64,000 nt of DNA from Streptomyces sp. Tu 3180. GTDB lineage: Bacteria > Actinomycetota > Actinomycetes > Streptomycetales > Streptomycetaceae. Below the pieces are notes generated by a model. That model searched no databases. It had not been told where the DNA came from and saw nothing but the letters and a program-made list of their open reading frames with translations. The DNA lies in assembly GCF_009852415.1 (NCBI RefSeq), contig NZ_WOXS01000002.1, forward strand, positions 6,302,001 through 6,366,000. The letters are read 5' to 3'. This document shows, one piece after another, positions 41,535 to 52,418 of this stretch; the stretch's first letter is position 1, and every line of letters starts with the position of its first letter. Both the position numbers and the translations under genes were made by a program.

Positions 41535-42644
41535 GTGGGCAGGCCCCGGGGTGGCCACCGGGTGGGGCCACCCCAGGGGCAGTTGCACGACAACGCTCTC
41601 ACGGTCGTTCCGCTGCCCGGATTCCGGCACCGCAAGGCGGTGCTCCGTGCCCAGGCCCTGTCACGGCTCGTGCACCCGCGAGAGGAGGAGGGCGACGATC
41701 AGGAGGGACAGCTCGCCGAGCTCCGCTCATACCTCATCGACCTGCTGGACTGGCTGTGGAGGGCGGTCGCGGAGCCCGTACTGAGGGTTCTTCCCTTTTC
41801 TCCGGCGGGGAGCGGCGCCGCGTCGCCACCCGGGATCTGGTGGTGTCCCACCGGTGTGTTCAACCACCTTCCGGTCCATGCGGCCACCCGGATCAAAGAC
41901 CCGTCCGGCCCGGACGGCGACAGTCTCACCGACCGGTTCGTCTCCAGTCACACACCGACGCTCCGCGCCCTCAAGACCGCCCGCGAGGCCGACCGGGCCG
42001 CATCCGGGGTCAAGCGCCCCATGCTGCTCGTCGGTGTCGGTGGGACCCCGCCGGGAACGGACCTGGCCGAGCTGCACCACGTCGCCGCTGAGATCGACGC
42101 CGTGGCGCGACTGTTCCCCACGGCCAGGCCGCTGCGCGACGAGGACGCGCTGCGGGCGACCGTTCTGAGGCAGCTCAGGGCCGGGGGATGGTTCCACTTC
42201 GCGGGGCACGGCGAGCAGCATCCGGAGGAACCCGACGGACTCCTCTACCTGTGGGACCACACGACGAGCAACTCCCTGCGCATCCGGGACATCGCCGGTC
42301 TCCGCCTCGACAAGGCCGAGCTCGCATTTCTCTCGGCCTGCCAGACCCACCTGGCCCCTCGGGCCCACTCCGACGAGCCCGTCAGCCTGGCCGGAGCACT
42401 CCTGCTCGCCGGCTTCCGGCACGTCGTCGCCGCCCAGTGGCAGCTGAACAGCCTCCGCGCCAGGCATGTCACCACCCGCTTCTACGAGAACCTGCTGGAA
42501 GCCCTCACCACCGCCGGCCACCCGCGCCCCGCCCCGACGGCCCGCGACGCGGCCCACGCCCTGCACGCAGCGGTGCGGGAACGCCGCCGCGAACGCCCGG
42601 AAGCCGTGGAGGTGTGGGCGGCGTATGTGCACCTCGGTCCGTGA
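41535..42644 (+). CDS. CHAT-domain caspase-like protease, N-terminally truncated
   Basis: The open frame begins at GTG 41535, but convincing homology begins around 'NALTVVPLPGFRHRKAVLRA'. The CHAT domain is complete: 'WWCPTGVFNHLPVHAAT', catalytic His in 'GGWFHFAGHGEQ', Cys in 'LAFLSACQTHLAP', and 'AGFRHVVAAQWQLNS'. Full-length CHAT proteins in Streptomyces usually carry hundreds of residues of TPRs upstream, and these are missing. Only 23 bp separate the frame from the divergent neighbour, leaving little room for a promoter, and a GC hairpin (GGGTGGCC/GGCCACCC) lies inside the proposed 5' end. It may be the surviving 3' part of a larger gene. Confidence 0.65.
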   Translation: MGRPRGGHRVGPPQGQLHDNALTVVPLPGFRHRKAVLRAQALSRLVHPREEEGDDQEGQLAELRSYLIDLLDWLWRAVAEPVLRVLPFSPAGSGAASPPGIWWCPTGVFNHLPVHAATRIKDPSGPDGDSLTDRFVSSHTPTLRALKTAREADRAASGVKRPMLLVGVGGTPPGTDLAELHHVAAEIDAVARLFPTARPLRDEDALRATVLRQLRAGGWFHFAGHGEQHPEEPDGLLYLWDHTTSNSLRIRDIAGLRLDKAELAFLSACQTHLAPRAHSDEPVSLAGALLLAGFRHVVAAQWQLNSLRARHVTTRFYENLLEALTTAGHPRPAPTARDAAHALHAAVRERRRERPEAVEVWAAYVHLGP

Positions 42645-42800
42645 CCGGGCGCGACGGCATCGTGGAAACGGGAGGCAGACGTCCCCCGTGGAGCAGCAGG
42701 AAGAAATGCAGCCGCCCCGGGCGTGTTTCCCGGATGCCGCCACATCCCTCTGTTCTTTGTCGCAACAGGCCAGGTGTGGCGGCTTCCTCCCGACAAGCGG

Positions 42801-44330
42801 TCAGATGTCCCGGAAGATCTCGATCTGCGCCCCGATCGAGTTCAGCCGCTCCGCCAGGTCCTCGTAACCGCGGTTGATGACGTACACGTTGCGCAGGACG
42901 GACGTGCCCTCCGCCGCCATCATCGCCAGCAGGACGACCACCGCGGGCCGCAGGGCCGGCGGGCACATCATCTCGGCGGCGCGCCAGCGGGTCGGGCCCT
43001 CGACCAGGACGCGGTGCGGGTCCAGCAACTGCAGGCGGCCGCCGAGGCGGTTGAGGTCGGTCAAGTAGATCGCGCGGTTGTCGTAGACCCAGTCGTGGAT
43101 GAGGGTCTTGCCCTGGGCCACCGCCGCGATCGCCGCGAAGAACGGGACGTTGTCGATGTTCAGGCCGGGGAACGGCATCGGGTGGATCTTGTCGATCGGC
43201 GCCTCCAGCTTGGAGGGGCGGACGGTCAGGTCCACCAGGCGCGTGCGGCCGTTGTCGGCGAAGTACTCCGGCGTGCGGTCGTGGTCGAGGCCCATCTCCT
43301 CCAGGACCGCGAGCTCGATCTCCAGGAACTCGATCGGCACCCGGCGCACCGTCAGCTCCGACTCGGTGACGACGGCGGCGGCCACCAGGCTCATCGCCTC
43401 GACCGGGTCCTCGGAGGGGGAGTAGTCCACGTCGACGTCGATGGTGGGCACGCCGTGCACGGTGAGCGTGGTGGTGCCGATGCCGTCGACCTTGACGCCC
43501 AGGGCCTCCAGGAAGAAGCACAGGTCCTGGACCATGTAGTTGGAGGAGGCGTTGCGGATGACGGTGGTGCCGTCGTGCCGGGCGGCGGCGAGCAGCGCGT
43601 TCTCGGTGACGGTGTCCCCGCGCTCGGTCAGCACGATCGGGCGGTCGGGGCTGACGGTACGGTCCACCACCGCGTGGTACTGGCCCTCGGTCGCGGCGAT
43701 GTCCAGGCCGAACCGGCGCAGCGCGATCATGTGCGGCTCGACGGTGCGCGTACCGAGGTCGCAGCCGCCGGCGTAGGGCAGCATGAAGCGGTCCAGGCGG
43801 TGCAGCAGCGGACCGAGGAACATGATGATGGAGCGGGTGCGGCGGGCGGCGTCCGCGTCGATGGACGCGAGGTCCAGCTCGGCCGGGGGCACGATCTCCA
43901 GGTCGACGCCGTCGTTGATCCACCGGGTGCGCACGCCGATGGAGTGCAGCACCTCCAGGAGGCGGTAGACCTCCTCGATGCGGGCCACGCGGCGCAGCAC
44001 CGTGCGCCCCTTGTTGAGCAGCGAGGCGCACAGCAGTGCCACGCACGCGTTCTTGCTCGTCTTCACGTCGATGGCGCCGGAGAGCCGGCGGCCGCCCACC
44101 ACGCGCAGATGCATCGGCCCGGCGTAGCCCAGGGAGACGATTTCGCTGTCGAGGGCCTCTCCTATGCGAGCGATCATCTCAAGGCTGATGTTCTGGTTGC
44201 CGCGCTCGATGCGGTTGACGGCGCTCTGGCTGGTACCGAGAGCCTCGGCGAGCTGCGACTGTGTCCAGCCACGGTGCTGCCGGGCGTCACGGATGAGCTT
44301 GCCGATGCGTACGAGGTAGTCGTCTGCCAT
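42801..44330 (-). CDS. murA: UDP-GlcNAc 1-carboxyvinyltransferase paralogue with N-terminal HTH
   Basis: 509 aa. Residues 1-65 are an XRE-type HTH ('IGKLIRDARQHRGWTQSQLAEALGTSQSAVNRIERGNQNIS'). The rest is an EPSP-synthase fold of MurA type: 'LRVVGGRRLSGAIDVKTSKNACVALLCASLL', the active-site Cys loop 'AGGCDLGTRTVEPH', and 'PDRPIVLTERGDTVTENALL'. MurA adds enolpyruvate to UDP-GlcNAc, the first committed step of peptidoglycan synthesis. The Cys is present, so catalysis is possible. The fused HTH suggests it senses precursors and regulates transcription. A 16-bp palindrome lies 12 bp upstream. No Shine-Dalgarno is visible before the ATG. Confidence 0.93.
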   Translation of the reverse strand: MADDYLVRIGKLIRDARQHRGWTQSQLAEALGTSQSAVNRIERGNQNISLEMIARIGEALDSEIVSLGYAGPMHLRVVGGRRLSGAIDVKTSKNACVALLCASLLNKGRTVLRRVARIEEVYRLLEVLHSIGVRTRWINDGVDLEIVPPAELDLASIDADAARRTRSIIMFLGPLLHRLDRFMLPYAGGCDLGTRTVEPHMIALRRFGLDIAATEGQYHAVVDRTVSPDRPIVLTERGDTVTENALLAAARHDGTTVIRNASSNYMVQDLCFFLEALGVKVDGIGTTTLTVHGVPTIDVDVDYSPSEDPVEAMSLVAAAVVTESELTVRRVPIEFLEIELAVLEEMGLDHDRTPEYFADNGRTRLVDLTVRPSKLEAPIDKIHPMPFPGLNIDNVPFFAAIAAVAQGKTLIHDWVYDNRAIYLTDLNRLGGRLQLLDPHRVLVEGPTRWRAAEMMCPPALRPAVVVLLAMMAAEGTSVLRNVYVINRGYEDLAERLNSIGAQIEIFRDI

Positions 44331-44342
44331 GGGGTTGAGGCT

Positions 44343-44358
44343 ATCTCAGATATGAGAT
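44343..44358. promoter_or_regulatory. Palindromic operator upstream of HTH-MurA
   Basis: ATCTCA, GATA, TGAGAT: perfect 6-bp arms, 12 bp before the murA-paralogue start. It is a likely autoregulatory site for the fused HTH. Confidence 0.5.
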
Positions 44359-44394
44359 GGCACCTCCTGGGGGGTCCATTCGGGTGACATGTCG

Positions 44395-44592
44395 TCAGTG
44401 TCCCCTGGCGCGGCGGGTGCGGCGCCAGCCGAAAGGACCGGGCAAATCCATCGATGTCGTGTGACGTCCGGTGCTGCTGTGGGTGTGGCGGGGCCCGTTC
44501 TTGCCGCCGGTGGTGATGGACCACGACCGCTTGTTGATGTTCAGCCGCACCCCCGGAAGGATTCGAAAGCTCTTGCGAAATGTGAGCGGCAT
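44395..44592 (-). CDS. DUF4236 domain small protein
   Basis: 65 aa from ATG 44592 with GGGAGG upstream. It begins 'MPLTFRKSFRILPGVRLNINKRSWSITTG', the DUF4236 signature (FRKSxKIxPGVRLNxSKxG). The domain has no known function. The C-terminal half is basic and Thr/His-rich ('RHTHSSTGRHTTS') and ends with 'WRRTRRARGH'. It lies upstream of HTH-MurA on the same strand, with 64 bp between, including the palindrome. Confidence 0.8.
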   Translation of the reverse strand: MPLTFRKSFRILPGVRLNINKRSWSITTGGKNGPRHTHSSTGRHTTSMDLPGPFGWRRTRRARGH

Positions 44593-44670
44593 CCCTGCCT
44601 CCCTCCATGTCACGGGAAGTGACCCTGTCTCAGCACGGTTACCCCGTCGGGGCGGGGTCATGATGGACGC

Positions 44671-45225
44671 GTGAGCGAACCCCGCAGACGAGTCGAACTG
44701 TTCGACGCCCCGGAGGGCGACCGCCGCTTCGGCGGCCCGGCGACCGGTGACGAGCGGTCGATGCTCCTGGACGTCCTGGGCGCCCAGCGCGCCACGCTGG
44801 AGGTGAAGTGCTCCGGTCTCGGGGAGGGGGAACTGGCGCTGCGCTCGGTCGAACCGTCCGGGCTGTCGCTGCTCGGGCTGGTGCGGCACCTGGCCGAGGT
44901 GGAGCGGCGGTGGTTCCGGCGGGTGCTGGCCGGGCAGGACGCGCCGGCCCTCTTCACGTCCCCCGCCGAGCCCGACGGGGACTTCGACGGCGCCGCCGGC
45001 GACCCGGCCACCGTCGGGGCGGCCTGGAGGGCCTGGCGGGCGGAGGTGGCCTTCGCCGAGCGGTTCTGCGCCGGGGCGCCCGGTCTCGACGTCACCGGCC
45101 ACGACTCCTGGCGCGGCACCGTCTCCCTGCGCTGGGTCCTCCTGCACATGGTCGAGGAGTACGCCCGCCACAACGGTCACGCCGACCTGCTGAGGGAGCG
45201 GATCGACGGCGCGACGGGGCTGTGA
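44671..45225 (+). CDS. DinB-superfamily protein (DUF664-like)
   Basis: 184 aa from GTG 44671. It has the four-helix DinB/YfiT layout with metal-ligand histidines in 'LLGLVRHLAEVERRWFRRVL' and 'LRWVLLHMVEEYARHNGHADLLRERIDGATG'. The last motif is diagnostic of actinobacterial DUF664/mycothiol-dependent members. These are metal-dependent thiol transferases or detoxification enzymes using mycothiol, and the substrate is unknown. It is monocistronic, divergent from DUF4236. Confidence 0.9.
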   Translation: MSEPRRRVELFDAPEGDRRFGGPATGDERSMLLDVLGAQRATLEVKCSGLGEGELALRSVEPSGLSLLGLVRHLAEVERRWFRRVLAGQDAPALFTSPAEPDGDFDGAAGDPATVGAAWRAWRAEVAFAERFCAGAPGLDVTGHDSWRGTVSLRWVLLHMVEEYARHNGHADLLRERIDGATGL

Positions 45226-45404
45226 GCCGGCCGCGGGCGCGCGGACACCCGGGGCGTGGGCCGGGTGGGGCCGGTGTCCTTCGACGCGGCCGCACAACCC
45301 GGTTGATCTGGATCCCGGCGTCTGGATACTGGCTGTCGTCCCAGTCGATCCGGTCCGCTCCCGGCGTTCCGGACCGGACCAGTGGAGGGCCCGCGAGATT
45401 GACC

Positions 45405-46295
45405 ATGCACGACGACCAGGTGGACGTGACCACCGAAACCGTTGCGGCCTTGATCCAGGAGCAGTTCCCCCGGTGGAGCGGCAAGGCGGTCCGACTCGTG
45501 TCGTCGACCGGGACGGACCACGCCATCTTCCGCATCGGGAACGACCTCTCCGCGCGTTTCCCCCTGCGTCCGGCCGATCCCGCCGAGGTGCTGGCGGTTC
45601 TGGAACAGGAGGCCCGGGCGAGCGCGGAACTGGCACGGGTGTCCCGGTTCCCCGCCCCGGAACCCGTCGCCCTGGGAAAGCCCGGAGCGGGCTACCCCAT
45701 GCCGTGGTCGGTCCAGACGTGGGTGCCGGGAACGGTCGCCCTTGACGCCGACCCGAGCGGGTCGGACGCCTTCGCCGAGGACCTCGCGGCCTTCATCGCG
45801 GCCCTGCGGGACGCCGACACGCGGGGGCGGCTCTTCAGCGGCGGAGGCCGTGGCGGCGTTCTCGCTCACCACGACGACTGGATGGCGAAGTGCTTCGAGG
45901 AGAGCGAGGGGCTGCTCGACGTGCCCCGGCTGCGCCGGGTGTGGAGCCGCTTCCGGGAGTTGCCGCGCACGGGTGCCGACGTGATGAGCCACGGTGACTT
46001 GATTCCCGGCAACGTACTGGTCGCGGGGGACCGGCTCGGCGGTGTGCTCGACACCGGCGGCTTCGGCCCGGCCGACCCCGCGCTGGACCTGGTCGGCGCC
46101 TGGCACCTGTTGCAGGCGGGTCCGCGGGAAGTGCTCCGGCGGACACTGGGCTGTGACGATCTGGAGTGGGAGCGCGGCAAGGCGTGGGCGTTCGAGCAGG
46201 CGATGGGGGTCGTCTGGTACTACGCCGAGAGCAATCCGGCGATGAGCACCATGGGGCGCCGGACACTCGGCCGCATCCTGGAGTCGATGGGGTGA
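45405..46295 (+). CDS. Aminoglycoside phosphotransferase-fold protein
   Basis: 296 aa from ATG 45405 (GTGGAGGG lies ~15 nt upstream). Motifs: 'VRLVSSTGTDHAIFRIGNDLSARFP' (nucleotide loop), 'VQTWVPGTVAL' hinge, Brenner motif 'DVMSHGDLIPGNVLV' with the catalytic Asp, and 'GVLDTGGFGPADPALDLVGAWHLL' in place of the usual IDW/DFG metal site. It is an APH/choline-kinase-like enzyme that phosphorylates a small hydroxylated molecule. Resistance cannot be inferred, since many homologues in Streptomyces have unknown substrates. Confidence 0.88.
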   Translation: MHDDQVDVTTETVAALIQEQFPRWSGKAVRLVSSTGTDHAIFRIGNDLSARFPLRPADPAEVLAVLEQEARASAELARVSRFPAPEPVALGKPGAGYPMPWSVQTWVPGTVALDADPSGSDAFAEDLAAFIAALRDADTRGRLFSGGGRGGVLAHHDDWMAKCFEESEGLLDVPRLRRVWSRFRELPRTGADVMSHGDLIPGNVLVAGDRLGGVLDTGGFGPADPALDLVGAWHLLQAGPREVLRRTLGCDDLEWERGKAWAFEQAMGVVWYYAESNPAMSTMGRRTLGRILESMG

Positions 46296-46680
46296 TGCCG
46301 CCCCGGTCGCGGGCCGTGTGCCGGCCCGGGAGGTGACGCTCACCGCGCGACCGGCGGAACGGCCGTACCGCGGGCACGTCCTCGAACCGGGCCGTCACGC
46401 GGTCCGGCAGGGGTCGCCGCCGGCGCGCGCACAGCACCACGTGCGACAGCTCGACGTACGGATCCGTGAGACCCACCCCGACCGGTACGGCCACCCGGCC
46501 CCCGGTACGGCCCCTGGTGCCAGTCCCCGGTGCGTCCCCTCGTGCGACCGGGTTCACCGGCGAGGAGGCCGGGACGACGGGGTTCGCCGTCGAACGGCTC
46601 GACCGGACGGCGAACGGCTCGATCGGACGGCAGCGGACAACCGGGCCCGGGCATGACCATTCGGCCCCGGTGTACTAGAG
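46296..46680 (+). other. Gene-free interval upstream of the aconitase promoter
   Basis: About 385 bp with no supported gene. A minus-strand reading ('PYVELSHVVLCARRRRPLPD', 46380-46440 region) looks faintly protein-like but has no start or stop context. It contains the 20-bp tandem duplication listed separately. Confidence 0.35.
46591..46630 (+). repeat. 20-bp tandem duplication
   Basis: CGAACGGCTCGACCGGACGG is followed immediately by the same 20 bases with one change (C to T at position 13). It lies ~50 bp upstream of the aconitase control region. Confidence 0.7.
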
Positions 46681-46681
46681 T

Positions 46682-46699
46682 TATCTCGACATCGAGATA
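46682..46699. promoter_or_regulatory. Palindromic operator of aconitase (TamR-like)
   Basis: TATCTCGA, CA, TCGAGATA: perfect 8-bp arms, 130 bp before the acnA start. TamR, a MarR-family regulator of Streptomyces, is known to act on the aconitase gene. The match to its site is from memory and unverified. Confidence 0.6.
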
Positions 46700-46741
46700 T
46701 CTGCCGAGGAGCACCGCAGCCGCCACCCTGCTAAGGGTTAC

Positions 46742-46760
46742 CTAAGTTAGCCTTACCTTA
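46742..46760 (-). promoter_or_regulatory. DmdR/DtxR-type iron box upstream of aconitase
   Basis: On the minus strand the 19 bases read TAAGGTAAGGCTAACTTAG, matching 15 of 19 positions of the iron-box consensus TTAGGTTAGGCTAACCTAA. An additional overlapping half site (TTAGGTAACCC, minus strand, to the left) suggests a second protomer. Aconitase needs a 4Fe-4S cluster, so iron control is expected. Confidence 0.65.
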
Positions 46761-46828
46761 GCGGATCGGTCGAGATGCCGTGGCGGCAGGATCGTGGTGG
46801 TACGCGCACATCAATGAAGGAGACTGTC

Positions 46829-49663
<2,835 letters not shown>

Positions 49664-49684
49664 GCGGTACGGCAGGGCGGTTCA

Positions 49685-49716
49685 GGGCCGCATCCCCGGC
49701 TCCGGGGATGCGGCCC
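49685..49716 (+). terminator. Aconitase terminator
   Basis: Arms GGGCCGCATCCCCGG and CCGGGGATGCGGCCC pair perfectly around a two-base loop, 21 bp after the acnA stop. Confidence 0.88.
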
Positions 49717-49832
49717 GCGCCGTCCTCCCCGCCGGCCGGCCGGCGTCCCCGGCCGGCCGGCGGGGCGAGCCTCCCGCGCGGCAACCGTTTACAACCGCGC
49801 CGTCCGGCGCTACCTTCCCCTCACGGGTGAGG

Positions 49833-49846
49833 TGGGAGCGCTCCCA
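49833..49846. promoter_or_regulatory. CebR-type operator without an intact target gene
   Basis: TGGGAGCGCTCCCA is a perfect 14-bp palindrome identical to the CebR (cellobiose repressor, LacI family) consensus of Streptomyces. A LacI-like CGTTTAC half site lies ~43 bp upstream (49786-49792). No intact gene follows in either direction (about 290 bp of non-coding DNA up to 50137), so it is probably the promoter of a lost glycan-degradation gene. Confidence 0.75.
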
Positions 49847-50137
49847 TGCTCCGGTGGACCGGAACCCGCCGTCGGGACGCCCCACCTCATCCGGCTCCGG
49901 GCGTCCATGCGCACGACCCGTCAAGCCCGCGGCGGCCGACAGATATGTCATGGCCACGACAGTAATCCGAGGTGGTGCCGCCCCCGGGCCGGTCCTCCCC
50001 GCCCGCGCGGGACCCCCTGCCCCGGTCCGGTCTCCCCGCGCGCGGTCCGGCCGGCCCCGCCCTGCCGGGCCGGCCGGACCGCCCCCGCGGGCGGCCCCGG
50101 CGGCGCGTCCGGTCGTCGTCGGGGCCGCCCGCCTCCC

Positions 50138-50855
50138 TCAGTCGCCCAACAGTGAAGCGAACCAATCCAGTTGACGCCGCACGCGCACCGCGTCCCCGCC
50201 CTCGTGCCCGTTGAACGGATAGGCGTGGAGCACCTTGTCCGGCTCCCCGGCCGTCAGTTCCGCGTAGCGGTTGAACGCCGCGTACGCCCCGCTCGGCGGG
50301 CAGACCGTGTCCCGCAGGCCGACCCCGAAGTGGTCCGGGGCATGGGCGCGGCGGGCGAAGGAGACGCCCTCGACGTAGGAGGGCGTGCGGCGTGCGGCCT
50401 CCTCGGCGCCCCGGTGGACCGCGAGATAGGCGGCGATCTCGCCGTACGGGCCCGTGTCGGTGAGGTCCAGGGCGCGGGGGATGCCGCACAGCAGCGGGGT
50501 GGTGACCAGCACGGCCGCCAGGTCCGGCACCAGGCCCGCCACCGCCGGCGCGAGTCCCCCGCCCTGGCTGTTGCCGGCCGCCGCGACGCGTGAGGGGTCC
50601 ACGCCCGGCAGGGTGCGCACGGCGGCGACCGCGCGCACCGCGTCGGTGATCAGCCGGCGGTAGTGGTGGTCCCGCGGGGCGAGCAGGCCGCGGACCGCCG
50701 GGCCGGGGCCGCCCGGTGCGGCGGCGTGCGGGTCGGGGGTGTCGCCGCCGCAGCCGTACTGGTCGCCCTGGCCCCGGTTGTCCATCAGCAGATGCGCGTA
50801 CCCGGCGTTCACCCGGGTCAGCCGTTCGTGCGGCAGGCCGCGCCACCCTCGGCGC
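50138..50855 (-). pseudogene. Acetylxylan esterase (AXE1), 5'-truncated
   Basis: The frame reads from about 50855 ('RGWRGLPHERLTRVNAGYAHLLMDNRGQGDQYG') to TGA 50138. It covers the C-terminal ~240 residues of an acetylxylan esterase/cephalosporin-C deacetylase. The triad is present: Ser in 'AAAGNSQGGGLAP', Asp in 'GLRDTVCPPSGAY', His in 'FNGHEGGDA'. The first ~80 codons and any promoter are gone. At ~50850 the sequence changes abruptly to the plus-strand tail of a DUF624 protein, so a deletion joined two originally divergent genes. A short product from GTG 50812 would lack the N-terminal lobe. Confidence 0.8.
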
Positions 50856-51000
50856 CGGCTCGCTGCTGCTCCTGACGGCCGCCGGGACCGCCCTGCTCAC
50901 CGAGGCCCTGCCCGCCCTGCTCGCCGCCCCGCTGCCGCTCTCCCTGCTGCACGGCAGCCGCCCGGTGATCGCCGAGACCGAGGAGGAGTTCACGGCATGA
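50852..51000 (+). pseudogene. C-terminal remnant of a DUF624-like membrane protein
   Basis: The plus strand reads 'ATLGAGSLLLLTAAGTALLT', 'EALPALLAAPLPLSLLHGSR', 'PVIAETEEEFTA', stop. This is one membrane helix pair and an acidic tail, like the end of YesL/DUF624 proteins that accompany polysaccharide-use loci. The start and most helices are missing, lost at the ~50850 junction. The stop overlaps the ATG of the GH42 remnant. Confidence 0.45.
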
Positions 51001-51600
51001 CCCCGCCCCCACCCCGAAGATCCCGTACGGCGGCGACTACAACCCCGAACAGCGGCCGCGGGAGGTGTGGGACGAGGACCACCGCCTGTTCACCCGGGCC
51101 GGCATCGACACCCTCACCGTCGGGGTCTTCTCCTGGTCCCTCACCCAACCCGCCGAGGAAACCCACGACTTCACCGTCCTGGACCGCGTCCTCGACCGCG
51201 CTGCCGCAGCGGGCCGCCGGGTCTGCCTCGCCACCGGCACCGCCGCCCTCCCGCCCTGGCCGGCGAAGCGGTACCCCGAGGTCAACCACACCGACTTCGA
51301 GGGCCGCCGGCACCGCTACGGCCGGCGCCACACCTTCTGCCCCGGCCCACCGGCGTACCGCCGGCTCCCCACCGCGCCGGCCGCCCGCCTCGCCGGACGG
51401 TGCGCCGGCCACCCCGCCCTGGAGACGGCCACCCGGATCGCCCCCGACGGCACCCGCCTGCTCCTCCTCCTCGACCACGCCCCCGGACCGGCCCGCCGCA
51501 CCGCGCACGCCCCCGCCACCGACCTGCTCACCGGCAAGCGCACCGAACAGGGCGGGCCCCTTCACCCCCGACCCGCTCGGCGTGGCGGTCCTGCGGATCC
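50998..51600 (+). pseudogene. GH42 beta-galactosidase remnant with internal deletion and frameshifts
   Basis: ATG 50998 overlaps the DUF624 stop. A shift is needed by ~51020 to read 'KIPYGGDYNPEQRPREVWDEDHRLFTRAGIDTLTVGVFSWSL', the GH42 N-terminus. Reading goes on to 'LATGTAALPPWPAKRYPEV' and 'RRHTFCPGPPAYR', then jumps at ~51420 to a C-terminal piece ('DGTRLLLLLDHAPG', 'ATDLLTGKRTEQG'). A second shift at ~51550 restores 'GPFTPDPLGVAVLRIRTP'. About 450 central codons, including both catalytic Glu residues, are absent. It is non-functional. Confidence 0.78.
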
Positions 51601-51750
51601 GGACGCCGTCTCCGTGGGCGAGGACGGAAGCGGCCGGGACACCCCCGCCGACGCGGGGGTGTCCCGTGGGGGCCGACGGTCGCCGGCCGGCAGCGCAGGA
51701 GTCCTCCCCGCCGGCGCGGGGAGCGGCGTGCGACACACGGAGCCGTTTCC

Positions 51751-51773
51751 CACCTGACCGAGGGGGTCAGGTG
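51751..51773 (-). terminator. Terminator of the CGNR regulator gene
   Basis: CACCTGACC, loop GAGGG, GGTCAGGTG: perfect 9-bp stem overlapping the CGNR stop codon. Confidence 0.7.
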
Positions 51774-52333
51774 GCGCGGTGGCGCTGGTAGTGGCGGGCG
51801 ACGCGGACGCGGTTGCCGCAGCGGGCGGCCGAGCACCAGCGACGGCGTGGATGGGCGGGCAGGAACAGCAGGACGCAGTCCTCTGCCTCGCACTGGCGGA
51901 CCGCGGCGACCGCCGGGTCGGCGAGCAGGTCGGCGGCGGCTTCGGCCAGCCAGGCCGCCAACTGCGCGGCGATCGGTCCGGTGCGGCGGCGGGTGGCGGT
52001 GACGGCTGTGCCGTTCCAGCCCAACTCCCGAACGGCGGGCGCGGCACCCTGGGCCCGGGTGAGCGCGTCCAGCGCTCCCGACGGGGGCCGTTCGCCGTGG
52101 CGGGCGCGGTCGAGCGCGCGGGCCGTGTGCGCGCGGACATCACGCGCGGCCTCCAGGACGGCGTCGGTGAGTTCGGCGGCGGCGAACTCCCGTGCTTCGG
52201 GAAACCGGTCGGCCTGCAGGAGCAGCCAGGCGCGCAGGCCGTCGGGGCCGGTCAGCAGGTCACCGGCGGACGGATGGGTGTTGACCAGGTCCAGAGCCAG
52301 CGGCTCCCCGGTCAGAGGGACGGGACCACTCAT
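51767..52333 (-). CDS. CGNR zinc-finger transcriptional regulator
   Basis: 188 aa. The N-terminal ABATE-like domain ('LALDLVNTHPSAGDLLTGPDGLRAWLLLQ') is the stress-sensing part. The C-terminal CGNR finger is 'RQCEAEDCVLLFLPAHPRRRWCSAARCGNRVRVARHYQRHR' with four Cys ligands. It is divergent from an alpha/beta hydrolase gene. The 85-bp intergenic region carries a long imperfect inverted repeat with TTAG elements, a likely operator. The hydrolase is the probable regulated target. Confidence 0.92.
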   Translation of the reverse strand: MSGPVPLTGEPLALDLVNTHPSAGDLLTGPDGLRAWLLLQADRFPEAREFAAAELTDAVLEAARDVRAHTARALDRARHGERPPSGALDALTRAQGAAPAVRELGWNGTAVTATRRRTGPIAAQLAAWLAEAAADLLADPAVAAVRQCEAEDCVLLFLPAHPRRRWCSAARCGNRVRVARHYQRHRAT

Positions 52334-52355
52334 GCTTCTAACGGTACAACAGGCC

Positions 52356-52398
52356 CTTGACGTGTTAGTCGGCCGTGCGATACATCTAATGCGTCAAG
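52356..52398. promoter_or_regulatory. Inverted repeat in the CGNR/hydrolase divergent promoter
   Basis: CTTGACGTGTTAG (52356-52368) and CTAATGCGTCAAG (52386-52398) are 13-bp arms with two mismatches and a 17-bp spacer. TTGACG (52357-52362) with TACATC (52381-52386, 18-bp gap) is the likely promoter for the hydrolase, so the repeat brackets it. Confidence 0.6.
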
Positions 52399-52418
52399 AG
52401 CAAGAGAAGGGATTAGTC

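Noticed and set aside
45405..46295. Aminoglycoside resistance gene
   Set aside because: It is an APH-fold enzyme, but the metal-site motif differs from known resistance enzymes and no antibiotic cluster is nearby.
49740..49775. CCGGCCGG-rich stretch as a repeat element or attachment site
   Set aside because: Simple GC-rich low complexity after the acnA terminator, with no second copy or integrase.
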